A stretch of DNA of 60,591 nt. Source: Symsagittifera roscoffensis (taxonomy: Eukaryota; Xenacoelomorpha; Acoela; Convolutidae). Below the pieces are notes generated by a model. The model saw only the letters and a list, made by a program, of their open reading frames with translations, was not told where the DNA came from and did no database searches. The stretch is from positions 1-60,591 of the forward strand of contig NW_026970703.1 of NCBI RefSeq assembly GCF_963678635.1, given 5' to 3'. This document shows positions 12,440 to 22,713 of the stretch, piece after piece. Each line of letters opens with the position of its first letter. Positions within the stretch are counted from its first letter, which is position 1. The translations under genes and the position numbers were made by a program.

Positions 12440-12920
12440 ATGTTACGCAACCGACAATCAACCTTGGCAAATGCACTAGGAAATTCCGTACCGATAAACA
12501 CGATCGATGAGATGAAAGTTTGTCCAAAGAAAATAATCCAATTCAAGATTGATTCACCACCAGACAAGACAACATCACCCACAAAGCCGAACTTGAAATC
12601 ACTGATTCAAGAAATGGGATTTACAGACAAAACCCCAAAGTATCAGGCATGCCTGAAGTTCCTCGACGCAATCAGCCCTAAGAACAAAATCATAAATGAA
12701 GACAATCAATCCAACAGAGGTCATCGATCTTACCTCCGCGGTGGACAATGCAGTTAAAGACAAGACGGAGAATTTATTTGTCGAAAGGAAAGACGAATTG
12801 GAGAATATCGAAAAAGAAAAGGAAAACGAGACGACACATGAAGAACACGAGAAACAAGTAGAAGATGACAATAACAACAAGGAAGGCATGAAGTCTCAAC
12901 AGACCAGGAAAGTAAAGTGA
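12440..12920 (+). pseudogene. Gypsy pol C-terminal tail
   Basis: Two overlapping frames (12440-12757 and 12696-12920) encode a charged tail. A short KFLDAISPKNK segment matches the FDSAMSILKEITPIKN segment of the other copy (near 7460). The extreme C-terminus is Glu/Lys-rich and probably coiled. Function of the tail is unknown; it lies after the integrase in this Gypsy family. Confidence 0.45.
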
Positions 12921-12946
12921 AGACAGAAAAGTGAAAAATAGAAGAG

Positions 12947-12950
12947 AGAA

Positions 12951-12992
<42 letters not shown>
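12947..12992. repeat. (AG)n microsatellite
   Basis: Run of AG dinucleotides, imperfect at its 5' side and pure at 12959-12992, followed by TCCCCCAGGGA. Confidence 0.95.
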
Positions 12993-12994
<2 letters not shown>

Positions 12995-13243
12995 CCCCAG
13001 GGACTATAAACTCAGATTAAAAACATTTATTCTTCATTTTTCTCTTCCAGGGGGAATTTCATCCGGCACGGATTGATAAACTTTGATATATCTCATATAT
13101 ACATTATGTTTAAACTCACAGTGTAAATTAATGTTCTGTTTGGTAATTTGACTTTGTTAGGATCTAAGCCAGTGATCAAGACGAGCAGTAGCTCAGAGCC
13201 AATACAAGGTTTTTAAAAAAATAGTTATTTTGTCATGCTTACA

Positions 13244-13500
13244 CTAGAGATCTCGTTTATCAATCCGTTGGGATTCAATAATCAACACGCTCATGCTTAG
13301 AGGTATGACAGCCCTCATATCACCAATCTTGCATGCCTCAGCTGATTTTTCGTTGACCTCGGCCAAGTACTCAGACTCCCATCCCCTCTTCGTCTTCCTC
13401 ACATGCTTGGCCATATGTTTCAGTTGAAGCACACACTCCACAATCCTGTTTATTGCTGTGTCATTGGCGCGAGGCATCTGTAGCAGTAGTCTTCTCTCTT
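13244..13500 (-). other. Unassigned minus-strand ORF
   Basis: 78 codons, basic and helical in character (RIVECVLQLKHMAKHVRKTKRGW, then EYLAEVNEKSAEACKIGDMR). It is more protein-like than neighbouring shadow ORFs, with ordinary amino-acid composition in AT-rich DNA. It could be a host exon or the start of a retrotransposon Gag. No family recognised. Confidence 0.25.
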
Positions 13501-13747
13501 CTCACCTTTACTTGATCTACTTCTCGGCGGCGCAAAATAATTGATCAAAAATGATTTTCATAGGAAATTGAAAAATAAAGTTTTATATTGTGAGAATTTT
13601 GAGGAATTGTGGAAATTGAAATTTTTTGAGATCGACTAGAAAAGTGGTGGTGGTTTCAATTTTATCTTTTTTCTTTTCTTCGCAGATTTGATTTTTGTTA
13701 TTGTTTGTATGTTACTCAGTTTCTCAATTTTGTTCACCGGGTGATTC

Positions 13748-14180
13748 AGCTGGGAGGGAGGGAGGGAGGGGGGGGGTTCGTTTACGTGAGGGGGTGTTGA
13801 GGGGATCAAGTGGGGGTGGGTGGTGTTGACGGGGTCAGGTGGGTTGGGGTGGTGGTTTATATGGTGGTGGCTCACGTGGTCGGGTGGAGTTGGGTGGTGG
13901 TTTAGGTGGGTGGGGTTGCTTCAGGCTTAGGTGGGGATGGGGATGTGGTTTAGGTGAGTGGGGGTGCTTCAGATGGTCAGGGTGGAGGAGTTGGTGGTTC
14001 AGGTGTGCGGGGGTTGGTTCATATGGGGATGGGCGTTGTTCAGGTCAGGGGACGGGGGCGGGTGGTTTAGATGGGGGGGGGGGGTGGTTGTTTAGGTGGG
14101 GGTGATTGAGGTGGCGCGGTTGGTGGTGGTTCAGTTGGGGGGGGGGGGGGGGAGATGGTTCACATGGTCAGCTGGAGGGA
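13748..14180 (+). repeat. G-rich degenerate minisatellite
   Basis: About 430 bp in which one strand is almost only G and T. It is built of diverged units like GGTTTAGGTGGG, GGTTCAGGTG and GGTGGTGG, with G-runs of up to 15 at about 14070-14150. The many GGG tracts could form G-quadruplexes. The long ORFs here (13636-13875 minus, 13839-14105 plus) are composition artefacts. Confidence 0.8.
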
Positions 14181-15189
14181 GGGGGCTGTAAGGGGGCAAA
14201 GGGGCAAACGTTAACGGAATCGTTTGCGTTTTGAGAAAGTTTAATTTTAGAAAGATGGAGTAGACCGTACACTTCCTTTGCAAAGTTTCTGTATTACTCA
14301 TTTGATAAATGAAAGAGTTTTTGCAAAATTTTGCTCGGCGCGAAACATAAGTAAAATGGAAAAAAAATCAATTTTAATAGGATTTTCTACTAATTATATC
14401 ATCCATTATAACGGATTTCAAATTAATTATAATGCATTATGTTTTGCAGGGAAAAAAGAAACTGAATTCTTTTTTAGTCCTGTTTTGTTGTCTGCGCGTA
14501 ACATTGGGAATCGATTATATTGACAATATTATAGACCACGAAAACCCATTAAAATCGTTTTCTTTCCTTTTTCTTAGATGAGGGTTACTACTGAGTTTTC
14601 ATCACTAAAGCGCACACATTAGGGTTATGCTTCGATCAGTTTGACGGATCAAGCCATCATTTTTAGCATGCGAAAAAATATTGGGTCAACATGATCTCGC
14701 TTTTGTCGTTAACTCCTGCAGATCTATTGTGACAATTCAGGAAATTAAAAGAAAGAGTTAAATCAGTTTTACCCTTGAGCATCGATCGAACCTATTGACC
14801 CGAAAATAGTTAGAATAACATACAGAAGTTGCGCTTTATCTGAAGCTATTTTATGAGATATAGATAGATCCCATTTGATTTTTTTAAATTAACGCAAGTT
14901 TAATAAATAGCTCCGTTTATAAGTTTAGCTCTACTGAATCGCCCCTACTCCCCCTCTCAAATTTTTACATAATCATAGAGTATCACAAAAAATGCTCTCG
15001 CCACTTTAATACAGAGAGTGAAGGTTTATGGCGTACGGTGAGTATTTAACAACTTGCAACTCAAAAAGTCTGTATTGCAAAAGTTGGAGGTTTATATTGA
15101 ATCACTTTCAGTCATTATAGTTATCATTTGGATTCCGAAATACGCTTAAAATTTTAACGCAGAGTCGAGAACAACGGGTCTAATAAGGG
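14181..15189. other. Gene-free stretch
   Basis: No supported gene. A short part near 14380-14430 repeats ATTATAA-type words like those in the element at 2380-2937 but has no recognisable ends. Confidence 0.4.
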
Positions 15190-15420
15190 CTACTCCGACT
15201 CAAATTTTGCATGGTCCTCGAGTAATTCTAATCCTCTATTTATAGTTTGCGCTTTCAATCTGTGGAGTCGAAATTTCCTCAAAAAGTGATTTTTTGGTTT
15301 CTGACTGGAAGACATAAGAGAATGTTTTGTTGGTATCAAAAAAGCTTGCAATGTACAGCTGAGGTTTTGAATTGGTGCAGCTGCGATTTGGTCAGGAGTT
15401 GCCAATGTATGTGATAACTG
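15190..15420 (-). pseudogene. Diverged copy of the secreted-family fragment
   Basis: The minus-strand ORF contains MATPDQIAAAPIQN...AFLIPTKHSL, which aligns to the segment at 1-240 (ATRDQIVTVPTQN...TFLIPTKVSL). Similarity fades after about 50 codons, and the Cys-rich second half is not found in frame. Probably a decayed duplicate. Confidence 0.4.
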
Positions 15421-16320
15421 GTACTACAGAACGATAAAGATGAAGTAGTTAATAGAGCATAATGGACGCCACATTTTCGTCGCTACATCGTGATTGCCTA
15501 GCGTTTTGGTGTTATTTTGAATAATGTAATGTTGTAGAACCATTTAGACTTTGCATAAAGATTAAAATTTTGATAATTCTGGGGTCTTCACATTTTGAAA
15601 AAAAGTGTTTTTCTTACAATCTTTCAGTTTGATTTTGAAACATTCTAAATTTGAACAGTTGTTCACACACACACACTTTAGCATGACACGGGCTGCACGA
15701 AATGAAAGGCCTGAAAATCTCAATTTCTCAAGCGGACCCGGACACTTACGTGGCTGAAAATACTCATAACTATCAACCTTCGAGGAAAAATAAAATCCAA
15801 ATTTATTGTATTCTTTCTACTGTTTGAGTTTTTCACTGCCAACAATAATTATTCGTTGAAAACTCAATGGGTTACACAGTTTGTCATTATCAGTTTTGCA
15901 GTATACTTGCATTTTGAAATCCAGGTATACCACAAACTGAAAGCTGTTATCCAAGCTTCAATCGCCGCAATTTGTTTATTGATGTTTTTGCGAGAAAATT
16001 GATTATGAAATAGTTTGCTTATGGTGACGTATATGGTGGCCTATCGGAACACCAATGAACATATTTATCTTTTATTATCATTTGAAAGTTCGCGATTTCA
16101 CCCGGGTTGACCTCCATAAACCGAAAATGCTTATTTTACTTTTCCCCACACCGAAAATGCTTATCATACAATTGCCTACATCAAATGTATGGAAAAATGG
16201 TACTCATACAATTTTCATACAATTTCAAAAAACCATTGAAAAAAGATTCAATCTAGTTTCTCCGGCTATTTCAACCAAATAAAACAGACTGGTGATGAAA
16301 AATAACTACGTTTGTTTTTT
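15421..16320. other. Gene-free AT-rich stretch
   Basis: Short ORFs only. The words CCGAAAATGCTTAT and ATCATACAATT near 16120-16215 are partial echoes of the hairpin repeats that follow. Confidence 0.4.
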
Positions 16321-16330
16321 TTTTTGGAAA

Positions 16331-16570
16331 AAAAATGGTTATCATACGATTTCCATATATGAAAATTGTATGATAACCATTTTTTCATGAAAGGCAAGTT
16401 TTTTCAGAAACTTGTTAAAACTTGTTGTTAATCAAACTTAAAGTAATTAAGAGTGCTTTTGCTCAATTTAAAGCACCTTGCTCATCAAAAACGAAAATTT
16501 AGCTTGAAGCTAAAAAAAATGGTTATCATACACTTTCCATATATGAAAATTGTATGATAACCATTTTTTC
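16331..16570. repeat. Two copies of a ~55-bp hairpin repeat
   Basis: Copies at 16331-16387 and 16512-16570. Each is a near-perfect palindrome whose arms read AAAATGGTTATCATAC and GTATGATAACCATTTT around a short ATATATG-centred middle. Both are followed by TTCATRAAAGGCA, so the repeat unit is longer than the hairpin. They may be the two ends of a foldback element (about 240 bp) or a tandemly copied hairpin. Confidence 0.65.
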
Positions 16571-17907
16571 ATAAAAGGCACTCTTGATATTTCACCAAAC
16601 CACCAAGTGATAACTATCTTATTTATGTAAAATTTTATATCCACTCAAACCAGCAAGGTACAAGCTCCCAATTTTCCCAATTTTTGTTAATTGTTTCTTT
16701 GGCAAGTTAAAAATTGGAAAAAGAAAGCGAAAAGATATTTTACAAAAAAAATGCTTCAGAATCAAGACTACCTTAAAAACGAAACTTAAAACTTTTCATT
16801 GAAAAACAACCTGAAACAACATAATGCTCTTTTTGATGTTTTCTATTCAACTTTGTTCTCATTATTATATTAAGTTTTAGGTTCTTCATTGTTATTTTGT
16901 CATTTTACGTAAATGTCAATTAATACGCCAATTTGTTTGTTCTTTTGTTCATTTTTGCCAAAAACTGTATTAGTTTTTCAAATTAAATGCTGTCGAATTT
17001 CTTAGCAAAACAAAGATCAGTCCAAAAAGAAATCAGTTTTTATTTACGTTTGAACTGAGATGCTGAATGCGCACCCAAAAATTGTTTTGTTTGTAAAAGC
17101 CTTCCAAAAAATTCGGCACTTTCGATTTTTTGGAACTTTTTTTACCTAAGTATATATGTTTCATTGTTAAAGATTGGGGCCTTTCTCGGGAATTGGAGAA
17201 GTATGTCTCGATGGAGAGTTTTTAGGTGCGCTACCGTTGAAAATTTTAAACATTCATTTTTTAAAATCTTTTTAATCCGTCGTTTTACAGCAAAATTGTG
17301 AATTATTTTTTACTAGTTAAAATTTTTTTGGTATGGTAACAGTTTATTTACAGTACCAGTAGATCAAAACTTGTGGATCAAATATTTTAAAAGGAGTGTG
17401 TTTTTTTTTACGTTGAACTGATTTTGTTTATAAAATTTTTTCACACGCCAAAATTTTCCACAAACGCTTAAAAAAGTTTTTGCTGAAATAGACAAAAGCC
17501 ATATAAGTATTGATAATTTTTTGGTATTTGATTTCAAATGTGAGATAGAAGAAGGAGAAAGCATCTTTGAGCCAATAACTGTCGAATATTGCAATAGGGG
17601 AGAATAGTTAACAAGGTACAAAATTCGTATATGCTTAACTGTTCAATTCGTTCTTTATAGTGAGGTGGGAGAGATTCGTTACATGGTACCAAGGAGGGAA
17701 TAGTTAGCAAGGTCTCAAATGTTCACCAGCCATCTCTGCTAATATCACTTGAATGTTTTATCTTTAACCTTGCTATTAAGAAAAAAATGGCAAAAAGCTG
17801 GTTGCAAAAATTGATCATGGTAAAATATTTGAAGCATGTTCTTTTAAAAAGCAGTTTATTCAAAAACAATAACACGACGCTTATAATGAACATATTTTCA
17901 TTGATGC
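16571..17907. other. Gene-free AT-rich stretch
   Basis: No supported gene, RNA or repeat. Confidence 0.4.
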
Positions 17908-18283
17908 TCAAGGTTGTCTTTCTCTAAAAATGCCACCCAGATTAACTCTTGGCGAGGAAACACCAGATCTATCTCTGTTTGGACTCGTATTAATACTGGT
18001 CTCCGCTTCTTCATAGCCACAGATCCAGGGTTGATCTCGACATATAACGTTGTGCTTGAACCACTTGAACGTCAGAAAATCTTCTGGATTGTCATATGGT
18101 ATTTCGATATCAAAATCAATATCTTCAATTCCCAGCACATAATTGAAGCCGGCTAGAGGAAGGGAGCTCAAATAAGGATGACTGTGTCTTCGCAGTTCGC
18201 CTTGTCCAAAGCCTATTTTCGTGATAACGTTGACTCGGCATCGAAGTTGGAAAAAAGATCGGATGTAATTCAACTGCTTTCCT
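17908..18283 (-). CDS. Candidate host exon, unknown protein
   Basis: The minus-strand frame is open for about 120 codons, directly downstream of a good splice acceptor (pyrimidine tract ending TTTTTTTAG near 18284). Composition is protein-like: GFGQGELRRHSHPYLSSLP, then an acidic block EDIDFDIEIPYDNPEDF and KWFKHNVICRDQPWICGYEE. A GT that could be a donor lies near 17935. No family recognised. Flanking exons were not found, so it may be a lone relic. Confidence 0.4.
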
Positions 18284-21239
18284 AAAAAAAGATAGATCGC
18301 TGGTTATAACTGACACAGAATGCTCCAATCACACTAGTAGAAGGAAAATTTCGAAAAACAAAATCATAACTCAAAAAATGATTTAAAAAACCCATTTTAT
18401 AGTTTCCTTTAATCAGATTTTTTTGTTTTATTATGAATTAAATTAGATACAATTATTGAATTAGACACAAAATACGCGATTGAAGGCTAATCAATAGATA
18501 ATGTAAACGTTAAAACTGTATCAGAGGCAAACTTGTAGGCCAGCCTCCAACGAAATATTGACTGAAAACCACACATTTTGAAATTTCTTAAGAAGCCGAA
18601 TCACTGCTGAACAAGCGATATGATACATGCTTGATTCGCTCCAAGATTTTGCAAACATTTACAGTCAGCTGAAAAAACAACAGACCACTCATTCTTGTTT
18701 TTTCTAGCCTTGGGTGAAAAAACTGGTTTTGAATCATAAATGTTTGGTTGATATTTGCAACATTTTTTAAATATTGCTTCTATATTACAAATTTTGAGCG
18801 ATATGAATTGTGGTCCCTGGTTGATCCTTCTGAAGACGCAAAAATGCGTGGTAGTGCGTGGTAATGCGTGGTTGTGCGCCCGTAAATTTTGTTTTGCCGC
18901 TAATTTAGACTATTGTATTTTTGAAGTTAATAAATTTGTTAATAACTCGTGAGATAAGTGTTTTAAATGGGGAAATTGGCCCAAGACTGAGCGTAATTTT
19001 AGGTCTGTCTAGCAATCATGCATCAGTTTCTTACGTTGGTCTGCTAAAATACTCACGTTTCGCATTTTAGGCTAAAAGATTGGTCTGCTAAATGATCGGT
19101 CCCCTTATGTATCGAGTCGATGCACGTGAAAGTTATAAATTTTCTAACTTCTTTTATGATATTAATGATTACTTTATAGCGGTCCTTACACTTCAATTCT
19201 ACACCCATTTTGTGTTTTTTTTACATAAAACTTTTCCTGGGCACGTTTTAAGGCAAGGTAATCATAACTACCACAACACGGGTTGTTTTTTACTCTAAAG
19301 GGTCCAACAGTATTCATGTACCAAAAAGAAGAAGTCTTCGTAATTACAACATAAAAATGAAGTTTGAAAAAAACATGGTTTATAAGATTTTCCGAGCGTT
19401 TACTAAGCCGACAACCCGTAGTTACACGCCTAGTGATTCGAAAACAAAAAAGAGCCAAAAGAAAGAGCTGATATAAAAAAAAATGAGCGATTGAACTGTT
19501 CGTTTTTTTTATTCAGACTACCAAAAACACTAAGGATTATATATGCTCGGGGCGTTTTTTAGATTCGGACCAATTTTTAAAAGGATTTCCCCTGACTATA
19601 GACTAACGTGACTGTACGAGCCTTGTGATAATTTGATGCTGAAAACTTAACGCGCATCATTTACGCGTGGGAAATTATCCCGCACCGCAAACTCGTCCAA
19701 AATCAATTGACGCAGGCTAAATGGTCTTATTAATTCCATAAAAGAAACTTAATATTCAGGTTAAAAATCATAGTTTATCAAAAATTCATTAACCGATAAC
19801 TATTCGAGACCGGTTTTTGAAAAGTCGGAACATTCAGGTTGTTGCCTGGTTCGACGAGCAGTCTTGTTAACTTCTATACTACAGCCAACGTGATTTGATT
19901 AACACAAACTTATTCCTTTTAATATTTTTTGTCAACAAACCGATGTTAAAAAAGTTTACTAAACCGACAAGCATAAGACGGTATCTTTTACGCCAAGTAA
20001 AAAAGAAAAAAAAAGAAAAGGGTTACTCAGGATTAGTAAATTTACAAACTAGAGGAATTAATCAACAGCACCCGAGGCTACCTTGAAAATTGCTACCAGT
20101 GTAAAAAAAATTAGTTGTAGAAAATACAAACCAAACCTTCGTTCAATCTAAGAAGAAAAAATCCGAAGCAATGTCAGATTTCAAGCTTTTAACCGTTCGA
20201 CGCTTAGACAGTATGCATTTTGATCAAATACGTTCAAAGCAGCTGTTGCATAAAACAGAGTTGTTATTGCAGTCATAGAGGAAAAAATAAAAAACATTCA
20301 GGTTGCTGAGCGGCGTACTACTGTTTGATTTGAAGTTAAAAATGTTCGAACAAGTATAATCTATTGCTGTAAAAGAGGCAGAAAAATTCCAAAAAACAGT
20401 TTTCTTAGCAAAATTAAAGAAATTAGAAATTCAAAAAGTGAATTCAAAATCAAATAAAATAGCGTGGAATTTTTGCGAGGGGTGGACTGTGTGCAAGTTT
20501 TACAGGAGTGAAGGAATAATTGTATTTACAATGAAAAAAAAATTCTCTTACTTCAAGTTCGTTTTTGAAACAAAACATTCAAAACGCTTTTTCTGATTTG
20601 TCCTTTTTTATGATATTTAATTAAGACAAGGAGACGCGCTAACAGTTTTTAATTTTTCTTCCCATATTTAGATAACTGAACAAGAATCAAGCTAAAAATT
20701 TCGACATGCACAGTATGATAAAAAACAAAGCTTGCGTAAAAAGGAAACACCTTTTTGAGATGCAAATTTGCAAAGAATTTAAAAAAAACGTTATTCTTTA
20801 TCAGATAAAACTAAAAATCTGAAGAAAAAAACTGAAATCGGTTTTCTCGTGGAAGTAACAAAAGCGGCAGAAGATCACAATTATATCACAACTTTTTAAC
20901 AATTTATCGCAAATTTTTATTTTTTTTCAGAATTTTTCTTCTTTTACCTGTTGTTTTTTAATAGAGAGCAATTTAAGTGCAAAACATGCTAAAAAGGGCA
21001 GAAACAAAACATTATGAAATTATAAGTAGCATTTCGGTCTTTCTTTTTTTTATTATTATTAATTTTTGTATCATTTATTTAACAATAATTTAAAATCCAG
21101 CTCATTTGTTTTTGAAGAAGAAATTATGGCTGAAAAGGTTTTATGTTTGAATTCATTTAAGTCCTTTGCAAGCTTTCAATGAGATAAGTTTAAAAAAAAT
21201 GTTGAAAAACGCTTTTGATAATTCTGCTTTTTGAACTAG
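18284..21239. other. Gene-free AT-rich stretch
   Basis: Nothing coding is supported. A 10-bp tandem motif (ATGCGTGGTA/T type, three to four units) lies at about 18842-18875. The minus-strand ORF at 19186-19458 has a CCGSYDY motif but no other support. Confidence 0.35.
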
Positions 21240-21243
21240 TACT

Positions 21244-22228
21244 TTGGATCAATTGAGCAATCTGCCCCACATTCTCGCGTGGGGGGATAGCTCAATAGGG
21301 TGGCGTCCCTCATGCTTGAAGGACCGAATGCTTGAAATTTATTTTAGCTTACTTTCAGCCAATCAGAATTGAGTATTCAAAATCTCAAACTAAATCGTGA
21401 AAACCTCGAAGAAAGAAAATAAATCCAGGCCAATAGTGTTAATACTGACCGATTAGATATTAAGCAGATGATTTTTCAGGAATTAAAAGTTCTTATGAAC
21501 TTGAACTCATAAATATTAATGTTTATCTGAATAGTACTAGAGTTGTAACCCACAATTTGTCTTATTTTTGATTATTTTCGACTGATTTAAAACATTTTCG
21601 GTTAATATTGACTTCGATTTTGTGAGAAAGGCATTAGCCAATAGAAACGCTTAGCGATTTTGATGAACTGAATTTTTTTAAGCATTCGGTCCTTCAAGCA
21701 TGAGAACCCTCCCCGCTCAATAGGTACTTGAGACATGTTTATTACCACTTGAAAACAGTTTGATTAACACGAAGTCACAAACCAGATTTTCCAAAGAAAG
21801 TTGAACGCCAAATTACATTCAGAGTGGAAAAAGAATTAAAAAATTGAGGCAAAAAAAGCGGTTTTTTCTGTCCTAAAAGTAAAAAAAGCTATTGCGTACA
21901 ATATTAAGATGCTCCGAAAAACAGTTTTTGCTATTCAGATACAAGGCTAGAACACCCACCAATCCTAATAAATCGCCTTCCTCAAAAAAAATTGCCCAAA
22001 AAAAATTTGGAAAAAAAACAGTTTTTTCAATAAACTTCGATTTATCTATTTTTCAAAGTTTTTCTCGATACTTATAAAATAAATTTTAGTCGGTCAATTG
22101 ATTGCGTGCTACGAACACATCAACGTTTGTTGACGTTTTTTGTAGCGTTTTTCTGTCTTTGCTTGGGGGGAGATAGCTCAATTGGTCATTACGGGGGGGG
22201 GGGGGGGGAGATTGCTCAATTGATCCAA
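21244..22228. mobile_element. Inverted-repeat DNA element with 4-bp flanks TACT
   Basis: The left end TTGGATCAATTGAGCAATCT is repeated inverted at the right end (AGATTGCTCAATTGATCCAA at 22209-22228), both followed internally by G/C runs. TACT flanks both sides (21240-21243 and 22229-22232). Inner words GGGGAGATAGCTCAAT recur near both ends. It has no transposase ORF. About 560 bp remain after removing the nested MITE and its duplicated bases. The superfamily is uncertain; 4-bp duplications are seen in a few cut-and-paste groups. Confidence 0.6.
21298..21714. mobile_element. Nested hAT-like MITE with 8-bp target duplication
   Basis: An inverted repeat of about 40 bp (core CTCATGCTTGAAGGACCGAA at the left, its complement at the right) is flanked by a perfect 8-bp direct repeat GCTCAATA (21290-21297 and 21715-21722). 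It interrupts the outer element at 21244-22228, so it inserted later. 8-bp duplications and a non-coding interior fit a non-autonomous hAT element. Confidence 0.7.
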
Positions 22229-22443
22229 TACTTTAACCATATGGAGTCTTGCCATTGAAAGCTTTAGGTACACACTGATATTGCCCAGGCAAAAAATAGT
22301 TTGTTTAAGTGCTTTGTTTTTTAAAAAAAACTGATCATAACTCTTTCTCAATAACGTATGCAAAGTTATGTAGGTTTTTTGGGTGAGAACAAGAGCAAGG
22401 TTTACACTGACAAGCTTGTCATTTCAAAAAATTTCTATTTTAG

Positions 22444-22713
22444 TTATAATGAGCTTGGCTCGAAAAACTCTTTACCTGTTTCAGAGTAGTCAGTTAGCTT
22501 CGAAATGTATTCGCGAAGTGTCATCATCATTCTAGAAAAACCATGCTCTCGGTATCTCTCACATTGGCCCGCACAGCAAGTTCTGCGTCCGTAAAACAAG
22601 TTATGTCTTCTGAAGATAGGTCGCAATGCTTCAGTACACTCGCTTTCTATATTTACTTCAAGGTTATTTTCTAATTCCAATCCCATGAAGCTTGGATCTT
22701 GTAATATGACCAT
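22444..22713 (-). other. Unassigned minus-strand ORF, possible host exon
   Basis: 89 codons with an unusual cysteine cluster (RRTCCAGQCERYREHG) in a protein-like context. It could be an exon of an extracellular Cys-rich protein. No splice signals are clear enough to define its limits, and no family is recognised. Confidence 0.25.

Larger units (their letters stand above)
9715..12920 (+). mobile_element. Second Gypsy 3' half: RNase H end, integrase, pol tail, broken
   Basis: Starts at the RNase H motif HHQALISAL and runs through the RNase H C-terminus, a long polar spacer, integrase zinc finger, DDE core, integrase C-terminus and the same pol tail modules as 5697-7627. Multiple frame changes and stops. 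It is followed by an AG microsatellite rather than a recognisable LTR. The 5' half is absent, and its start coincides in protein position with the end of the minus-strand fragment at 3313. Confidence 0.8.

Noticed and set aside
13636-14105. ORFs on both strands of the G-rich tract
   Set aside because: Gly/Trp or Pro/His-rich translations of a minisatellite, not genes.
21281-21330. tRNA-like GGGGGGATAGCTCAAT followed by more structure
   Set aside because: It resembles a tRNA 5' end and A box, but there is no B box or cloverleaf. The word is repeated inside the outer inverted-repeat element and is interrupted by a MITE.
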